From Dongia deserti (GTDB taxonomy: Bacteria > Pseudomonadota > Alphaproteobacteria > Dongiales > Dongiaceae), in the NCBI RefSeq assembly GCF_003574735.1, contig NZ_QORW01000009.1:186001-250000 (forward strand): a DNA stretch of 64,000 nt, in the 5' to 3' direction. The notes beneath the pieces were generated by a model, which saw only the letters and a program-made list of their open reading frames with translations, ran no database searches and was not told the DNA's origin. Positions 57,371 to 64,000 of the stretch are shown in pieces. The position numbers and the translations under genes were made by a program. Within the stretch, counting starts at the first letter, position 1. Every line of letters begins with the position of its first letter.

Positions 57371-57468
57371 ACAGGAATCAGGGACCAGGAATCAGGTACC
57401 AGAAAGGGCACGGAGGCAGCCGTTAACGCCCTTCTGATTTCTGATCCCTGACCTCTGTCATCTGACAA
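57371..57468. repeat. CTGA-type 3'-end repeat, copy 5 (terminator-like)
   Basis: Minus-strand reading: TGA of the GST gene, then AGGTCAGGGATCAGAAATCAG units, a loop, then CCTGATTCCTGGTCCCTGATTC units, followed by CTGTTTTTCCCC. The inverted units plus a T5 tract make a plausible intrinsic terminator. It is the longest copy of the five. Confidence 0.75.
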
Positions 57469-58156
57469 CCGCCGCCGTCTGGCCGAACAGCACCTTGCGG
57501 GCTTCTTCCGTCATGACGGGCGAGGCGCTGCTGACCTCCTTGCCCTTCTCATAGGCGCGGATGGTGGCGGGCCGGTTCTGAATCGTTTCAAGCCAGCGCT
57601 TGAGGTGCGGGAAGGCGTCGATGTCCTGGCTCTGGTTCTTGTAGGGCACGATCCAGGGATAGCAGGCCATGTCGGCGATCGAGTATTCGCCGGCGACGAA
57701 TTCGCGGTCCGCCAGGCGCTTGTTGAGCACGCCATAGAGCCGATTGGTCTCGTTGATGTAGCGCGTGACGGCGTAGGGAAGCTTCTCCGGCGCGTAGTGC
57801 GCGAAATGATGGTTCTGGCCGGCCATCGGGCCGAGGCCGCCCATCTGCCAGAATAGCCATTGCCGCACCTCATTGCGCTTGCGCAGGTCGGTCGGGAAGA
57901 ACTGGCCGGTCTTGTCGCCGAGATATTCGAGGATCGCCCCGGATTCGAACACCGAGATCGGCGCGCCGCCGTCCTTGGGCGCGCGATCGATGATCGCGGG
58001 CATCCGGTTGTTGGGCGCGATCTGCAGGAAGTCCGGCTTGAACTGGTCGCCCGCGCCGATATTGACGGGCATGATGGTGTAGGGCAGGCCGGTTTCTTCC
58101 AAAAAGATGGTGATCTTATGTCCGTTGGGTGTCGGCCAGTAGTAAAGCTCGATCAT
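57458..58156 (-). CDS. Glutathione S-transferase, YfcG/Ure2p-like
   Basis: A 232-residue GST: IELYYWPTPNGHKITIFLEE at the glutathione site, LQIAPNNRMPAIIDR and ISVFESGAILEYLG for gamma-glutamyl binding, WQMGGLGPMAGQNHHFAHY in the second domain. The NGHKITIFLEE and MGGLGPMxGQxxHF motifs identify the YfcG/nu-class group, which have disulfide reductase activity. Divergent from an ArsR regulator 149 bases away with an inverted repeat between. Its stop is in a CTGA-type repeat. Confidence 0.93.
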   Translation of the reverse strand: MIELYYWPTPNGHKITIFLEETGLPYTIMPVNIGAGDQFKPDFLQIAPNNRMPAIIDRAPKDGGAPISVFESGAILEYLGDKTGQFFPTDLRKRNEVRQWLFWQMGGLGPMAGQNHHFAHYAPEKLPYAVTRYINETNRLYGVLNKRLADREFVAGEYSIADMACYPWIVPYKNQSQDIDAFPHLKRWLETIQNRPATIRAYEKGKEVSSASPVMTEEARKVLFGQTAAVVR

Positions 58157-58198
58157 CGTGACACTCCGAATTGGGTGACCTTGAACCGGTTGGGGTTA

Positions 58199-58218
58199 TG
58201 TTCTATGGTTCTAGAACA
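58199..58218. promoter_or_regulatory. Nested palindrome between GST and ArsR (operator candidate)
   Basis: TGTTCTA (58199-58205) and TAGAACA (58212-58218) are perfect 7-base arms with a 6-base centre, overlapping the perfect 10-base palindrome GTTCTAGAAC (58208-58217). Outer arms GGTTAT (58194-58199) and ATAACC (58225-58230) extend the dyad. It lies about 42 bases from the GST start and 87 from the ArsR start. Confidence 0.6.
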
Positions 58219-58304
58219 CAGCAGATAACCTGAGTCCGGCCCTTTGCAAGTGCGAATTTGTCAGGAACCAATTTTGTGAGGGGCAATTCCGTGATCCCGA
58301 ATTC

Positions 58305-58619
58305 ATGGTCATGACCGAGCGCGATTTCACACAGCCGGATATCGAGGACGTAGCGCTCCATGCGGTGCTGTTCGCCCTGAGCGATCCGACGCGCCTGGCC
58401 ATCACACGCGCGCTCGCGGATGGGGAGGAGCATTCCGCCGGCGATCTGGCGGGCGACATCCCCAAGTCCACCATGAGCCATCATTTGAAGATCTTGCGCG
58501 AGGCGGGCATCACCACCACCCGGCCCGAGGGCATGCGCTGCCGCGTCTCGCTGCGCCGCGCGGAGCTCAACCGGCGCTTTCCAGGATTGCTGGCGGCGAT
58601 TTTGAAGAATGCGGGGTAG
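58305..58619 (+). CDS. ArsR-family winged-helix repressor
   Basis: A 104-residue regulator: LHAVLFALSDPTRLAITRALADGE, GDIPKSTMSHHLKILREAGITTTR and RCRVSLRRAELNRRFPGL, the classic ArsR fold. No cysteine pair for arsenite is visible (no CxC in helix 3), so it belongs to the non-metal ArsR group that often senses redox or electrophiles. It faces a GST gene and an inverted repeat, so it probably represses GST. Confidence 0.92.
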   Translation: MVMTERDFTQPDIEDVALHAVLFALSDPTRLAITRALADGEEHSAGDLAGDIPKSTMSHHLKILREAGITTTRPEGMRCRVSLRRAELNRRFPGLLAAILKNAG

Positions 58620-58650
58620 GGCGCGTCGCTACCCACGCACTCTCTTTTTT

Positions 58651-58733
58651 GTCATCCCGGGCTTGACCCGGGATCCATCGTCGAAGCGCTCGTGCGACTG
58701 CGGAATAGGCCCCGGCTCAAGGCCGGGGTGACG
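58651..58733. repeat. Dispersed palindromic repeat, family A copy 4
   Basis: GTCATCCCGGG and CCGGGGTGAC outer arms; inner hairpins GCTTGACCCGGGATCC and CCCCGGCTCAAGGCCGGGG. It lies between the convergent ArsR and dnaQ-like genes, preceded by CTCTCTTTTTT. Confidence 0.75.
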
Positions 58734-58783
58734 ATTGTGTGGTGGCAATGACGGTGCGTCGCGCGTCGACGCATGCGGTCAGA

Positions 58784-59461
58784 TCACCCCAGCCAGACCG
58801 CGTCCTTGAGCTTGGCGATGAACGTGGCGTGGGCGGCGAGCTCTTCGGCGCTGGCGACATGCGGGCGCGCGGGGCGGACAATGCGGCCGACGACATTGAG
58901 CGCGGCGCGCGCGGCCTCTTCCGCGGCCGTCGTCAGGCTGAGTCCGGTCTGCGGCCCACCAAGCAATTGCAGATAGACCTCGGCCAGCAACTGCGCGTCG
59001 AGCAGCGCGCCGTGCAGCGTGCGCTGGGTGTTGTCGATGGCGAAGCGCTTGCACAAGGCATCCAGGCTGACGGGCGCGCCGGGAAACTTCTGGCGCGCGA
59101 GGCGAACGGTGTCGATGGCGCGGTCGAGGGAGAGAGTCACGCGCTTCAGCAGATTGAGCTCTGCATTCAGGAAGCGCATGTCGAACTCAGCATTGTGGGC
59201 CACCAGCGGCGCATCGCCGATGAACTCCATGAGCTCGTCCGCGATCTCCGCGAATCTCGGCTTGTCGCGCAGGAACTGTTCGCTCAGGCCGTGGATGCGG
59301 AATGCCGCTTCCGGCATGTCCCGCTCGGGATTCAGGTAATATTGCTTCTTGCGGCCGGTCGGGATCTGATTGACCAGCTCCAGGCAGGCGATTTCTACGA
59401 TCCGATGCCCCTCGGAGGGCTCGAATCCCGTCGTTTCCGTGTCAAAGATGATCTCCCGCAT
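58784..59461 (-). CDS. dnaQ: DNA polymerase III epsilon subunit (proofreading exonuclease)
   Basis: A 225-residue DEDDh exonuclease: exo [15 protein letters not shown] (D, E), IVEIACLEL, exo [18 protein letters not shown] (D), and exo [23 protein letters not shown] (H and D). The C-terminal tail contacts the polymerase alpha subunit. The ATG at 59461 (MREIIFDTE) is used because an upstream frame to 59632 is the divergent yyaL promoter region. The 139-base gap to yyaL holds both promoters. Confidence 0.95.
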   Translation of the reverse strand: MREIIFDTETTGFEPSEGHRIVEIACLELVNQIPTGRKKQYYLNPERDMPEAAFRIHGLSEQFLRDKPRFAEIADELMEFIGDAPLVAHNAEFDMRFLNAELNLLKRVTLSLDRAIDTVRLARQKFPGAPVSLDALCKRFAIDNTQRTLHGALLDAQLLAEVYLQLLGGPQTGLSLTTAAEEAARAALNVVGRIVRPARPHVASAEELAAHATFIAKLKDAVWLG

Positions 59462-59600
59462 GGCGGCAGAAATAGCGGACAAGTCTGAGTCGCGGCAACT
59501 CGGAAACGCGGCATCGGAAGCCGGCACCGGTCGGCATTGATTTGAGGCTGGGAACGGCGTCAACTCCGGAGCGACTTCCGGCTTCGCGGGTTCATCCTTC

Positions 59601-61655
<2,055 letters not shown>

Positions 61656-61676
61656 AGAGCCGGAAGGTAGGATAGA

Positions 61677-62192
61677 ATGTTGCAGCACGTAGACATCGTC
61701 GGGACCGGCACGCCGCATCGGGAAGAGGGGATGGCGACCGCAGCCTTGCAAACCGAGATCGGCTGGATCGAGGTCAGCGCCGACAGCGACGCGATCACGC
61801 ACCTCCATTGGCGCGGCGTGCAGCCGCAGCGCCTACAATCCTCAACGCTGGTGAAGGAGGCGGTGAAGCAGTTGCAGGCTTATTTCGATAAGCGCCTGAT
61901 GCAGTTCGACGTGCCGATCGCCGCCGACGGCACCGGCTTCGCCAGGGATGTGTGGGACGTCATGCTCTCCATCCCGTACGGCCAGACCCTGACCTATGGC
62001 GAAGTCGCCACGCGCCTGAACGCGCCGGCGCAGGCGGTCGGCCAGGCCTGCGGCCAGAACCCGATCGCCATCATCATCCCCTGCCACCGCATCGTCGGCA
62101 CCAACTGGCTCGGCGGCTATTCCAGCGAACTGGGCATCAACGCGAAGGAATACCTGCTGGACCTCGAGCGCGGGCAAGGCAGGCTGTTCTAG
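61677..62192 (+). CDS. ogt: Methylated-DNA-protein cysteine methyltransferase
   Basis: A 171-residue DNA repair protein. The acceptor motif is IIIPCHRIVG with the suicide cysteine, preceded by IPYGQTLTYGEVATRLNAPAQAVGQA (the helix-turn-helix: Y, A and R for flipping; landmarks YGQTLTYGEVA and QAVGQACGQNPI) and followed by GGYSSELGINAKEYLLDLE. It repairs O6-alkylguanine. The ATG at 61677 has AGGA four bases upstream; MATAALQTEIGW at 61731 is an alternative. It lies 21 bases after yyaL and is probably in the same operon. Confidence 0.95.
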   Translation: MLQHVDIVGTGTPHREEGMATAALQTEIGWIEVSADSDAITHLHWRGVQPQRLQSSTLVKEAVKQLQAYFDKRLMQFDVPIAADGTGFARDVWDVMLSIPYGQTLTYGEVATRLNAPAQAVGQACGQNPIAIIIPCHRIVGTNWLGGYSSELGINAKEYLLDLERGQGRLF

Positions 62193-62308
62193 GCAAATAC
62201 TCTTCTCCCACGAGGGGCAGGCCATTCCAGGTCGCTGGCAGCTTTGACATTCCTGTGCGTGGCTGATTCTATCGGCGTCCCATTCTCTCTTCGGCCGCGA
62301 GCGCTTCC

Positions 62309-63649
62309 TTGGGACCCGTCCTCGATCCAGTCGATTCCGATTCCACCGTGCCACAGAAGGTCGACGTCGTCGTCATCGGCGGCGGCATCGCCGGGGTCTC
62401 GACAGCCTTGTTCCTGGCTCGGCGCGGGATCTCCGTCGCGTTGTGCGAGAAGGGTGTCATCGGCGGCGAGCAATCCAGCCGCAATTGGGGTTGGTGCCGC
62501 ACCATCGGGCGCGATCTGCGCGAAGTGCCGCTGGCGATGGAAAGCCTGCGGCTGTGGGCCGGCATGAATGCGCTGGTGGAAGCAGAGACCGGATTCCGGC
62601 CGGCCGGCATCGCCTATCTCTGCGACGATGCAAAGGAGTTGGCGGGCTATGAATCCTGGCTCGCTAAGGCCGAGGGTCAGTGCCGCGACTATCAGCACCA
62701 CGCGCGCATCCTGCCTGCGAGCGGGATCGACAGTCTGGCACCGGGCGCTGCCAAGCGCTATGCGGGCGCGCTGCACTGCGCGAGCGACGGCCGGGCGGAA
62801 CCACAAAAGGCAGCGCCGGCAATCGCCAATGCGGCGCGCCGCTTCGGCGCCAACATCCTGACCCAGTGCGCAGTGCGCGGCCTCGATCTCGCGGTCGGGC
62901 GCATCGCCGGCGTGATCACCGAGAAGGGCCGCATCGCCTGCAATGCGGTGGTGCTGGCGGGCGGTGCGTGGTCGCGCCTGTTCGCGTCCACCGCCGGCGT
63001 GACGCTGCCGCAGCTCAAGGTGCTGTCGACGGTGATGCGCACCAATCCGGTCAGCGGGGGTCCCGAAAACGCCTTGTGGGCGGCCGGCTTCGGCATCCGC
63101 CGGCGGCTGGATGGCGGCTTCACCATCGCAAACGGCAGCTCCAGCCGCGCCGACATCGTGCCCGATTCCTTCCGCTTCTTCGCACAGTTCCTGCCGGCGC
63201 TGAAGATGGAATGGAAGTCGCTGCGCATCCGCGTCGGCAAGCGCTTTCTCGACGAATGGCGGCAGCCGGGACAGCTGACGCCCGATCGCGAAACGGTGTT
63301 CGAGCGCGTGCGGGTGCTCGACCCCGAGCCGGAGACTTGGCTCAACGATCGCGCGCTGGCGACAGTCCAGGCGACCTTCCCGGCGCTGAAAGGCGCGACG
63401 ATCGCGCAGCACTGGGCCGGGCTCATCGACGTGACACCGGATGCGGTGCCGGTCATCTCGCCGGCAGCGCAGGTGCCGGGCTTCTTCATCGCCACAGGCT
63501 TCTCCGGCCATGGCTTCGGCATCGGCCCGGGCGCTGGCCGCTTGATGGCCGACCTGGTCAGCGGCGAGCAGCCGGTGGTCGACCCCGCGCCCTACCGCCT
63601 GTCGCGCTTCTTCGACGGATCGCCAATCCGGTTCGAGGCGGGGTTGTAG
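62309..63649 (+). CDS. FAD-dependent amino acid oxidase-like oxidoreductase (DAO family)
   Basis: A 446-residue flavoenzyme: VDVVVIGGGIAGVSTALFLARRG (dinucleotide fold; landmark GGGIAGVSTALFL), GEQSSRNWGWCRTIGRD, RIACNAVVLAGGAWS and GFFIATGFSGHGFGIGPGAGRLMADL at the FAD/substrate site. D-amino-acid or sarcosine oxidase-like; the substrate is likely a secondary or D-amino acid. The start is uncertain: TTG at 62309 gives the full length, GTG at 62348 would give VPQKVDVVVIGGG; neither has a clear ribosome-binding site. Confidence 0.85.
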   Translation: MGPVLDPVDSDSTVPQKVDVVVIGGGIAGVSTALFLARRGISVALCEKGVIGGEQSSRNWGWCRTIGRDLREVPLAMESLRLWAGMNALVEAETGFRPAGIAYLCDDAKELAGYESWLAKAEGQCRDYQHHARILPASGIDSLAPGAAKRYAGALHCASDGRAEPQKAAPAIANAARRFGANILTQCAVRGLDLAVGRIAGVITEKGRIACNAVVLAGGAWSRLFASTAGVTLPQLKVLSTVMRTNPVSGGPENALWAAGFGIRRRLDGGFTIANGSSSRADIVPDSFRFFAQFLPALKMEWKSLRIRVGKRFLDEWRQPGQLTPDRETVFERVRVLDPEPETWLNDRALATVQATFPALKGATIAQHWAGLIDVTPDAVPVISPAAQVPGFFIATGFSGHGFGIGPGAGRLMADLVSGEQPVVDPAPYRLSRFFDGSPIRFEAGL

Positions 63650-63814
63650 GTTGCGTCGCAACGCGGCCGGGGCTTGAGTGCGCAGTCCTAATTTGCGCCA
63701 AGCCCTCCTCAGGTCACCCTGCTTACCCAAGCTTTCTCAGCTGTGCCGCAACGACGTGGCACGTCTCACTGTTAGCTGCGCATCAACACTAGAGCTTTTG
63801 CTTGGGAGGAAGTC

Positions 63815-64000
63815 ATGGTCCAAAGCGAAGCCGCCGGAGCGGCTGCGAGTACGGAATCCCTGAAGGACAGCGCCGCGCAAACGGCCGACCAGCAGAAGGA
63901 AACCGGGGCCCGGCAATTGTCCGGCATCGCGGGGGCAGTCCACGCTGCCGCCGACCAGCTGCAGGATCAACTGCCCAGGGCAGCCACCTATATCCATGAC
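63815..64000 (+). CDS. Start of a conserved helical stress-protein-like gene (3' end outside window)
   Basis: ATG at 63815 after GGGAGGAAGTC begins an open frame to the right edge, about 62 codons: VQSEAAGAAASTESL, AAQTADQQKETGARQLSG, IAGAVHAAADQLQDQLPRAA and TYIHD. The composition (A, Q, E, S-rich, helical, with HAAADQLQDQLP) matches a type of alphaproteobacterial protein of the nutrient-deprivation or hydrophobic-tail group that I recall only loosely. The full gene lies beyond the window. Confidence 0.65.
   Translation, partial: MVQSEAAGAAASTESLKDSAAQTADQQKETGARQLSGIAGAVHAAADQLQDQLPRAATYIHD

Overview
The window is a 64 kb piece of a high-GC (mid-60s % by eye) Gram-negative chromosome. The gene content points to an alphaproteobacterium: a PAS_5-family protein, an HWE-type histidine kinase, SecB, a GTP cyclohydrolase II with a long degenerate N-terminal part, an NPLQHIP-type protein pair and a proline-rich CRVWYPDRPPG lipoprotein. 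A Rhodospirillales-like lineage is my guess, not something the sequence proves. I saw no rRNA, tRNA, CRISPR array, IS element or prophage. About 68 protein genes are supported, many in short convergent or divergent arrangements typical of a chromosome outside conserved superoperons.

Layout. 1-6 kb: porin end, YggS-type PLP protein, L,D-transpeptidase, two tandem paralogous proteins of unknown function, RibA, OmpR-type regulator. 6-15 kb: gamma-carbonic-anhydrase-like protein, divergent HxlR regulator/NADPH-FMN reductase, an orphan nuclease-like gene with lower GC, TauE and MFS transporters, an MBL hydrolase, a methyltransferase, a membrane nucleotide cyclase and a DUF2182 protein. 15-24 kb: PAS histidine kinase, DUF2252 protein, then an unusual trio of acyltransferase-like, ATP-grasp and 2OG-Fe oxygenase genes. 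24-30 kb: EAL response regulator, DUF302 lipoprotein, and a three-gene operon of a YcxB-like membrane protein plus two EF-G-like proteins without a GTPase domain. 30-37 kb: dodecin, RES/Xre toxin-antitoxin pair, alpha/beta hydrolase with divergent CGNR regulator, a second oxygenase, a second YcxB-like protein, YifB/ComM with a coupled small gene. 37-48 kb: AsmA protein, GST with a MerR/P-loop fusion regulator, FtsH, several small conserved proteins, HWE kinase. 48-64 kb: large LuxR-AAA regulator, outer-membrane barrel, OsmC and Ohr, SecB, ThpR, two tandem haem-oxidase-like small membrane proteins, cold-shock protein, ArsR/GST pair, DnaQ, YyaL, Ogt, an FAD oxidoreductase and a gene running off the right edge.

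The themes are redox and electrophile stress (Ohr, OsmC, two GSTs, FMN reductase with HxlR, GFA, MerR, ArsR), envelope maintenance (L,D-transpeptidase, AsmA, porin, SecB, FtsH) and signalling (OmpR, EAL, two histidine kinases, class III cyclase).

The most unusual features are the GTPase-less EF-G-like tandem coupled to a YcxB-like gene, and a dispersed repeat built from ATCAGAA-like units. That repeat occurs five times, always at the 3' end of a gene, and every time carries the stop codon itself. Two other dispersed repeat families (a GTCA-CCCGG palindrome and a longer CCTTGCGGGGGAAGG inverted repeat) fill many of the remaining gaps. Well-formed inverted repeats lie in several divergent promoter regions and make specific regulator/target predictions.
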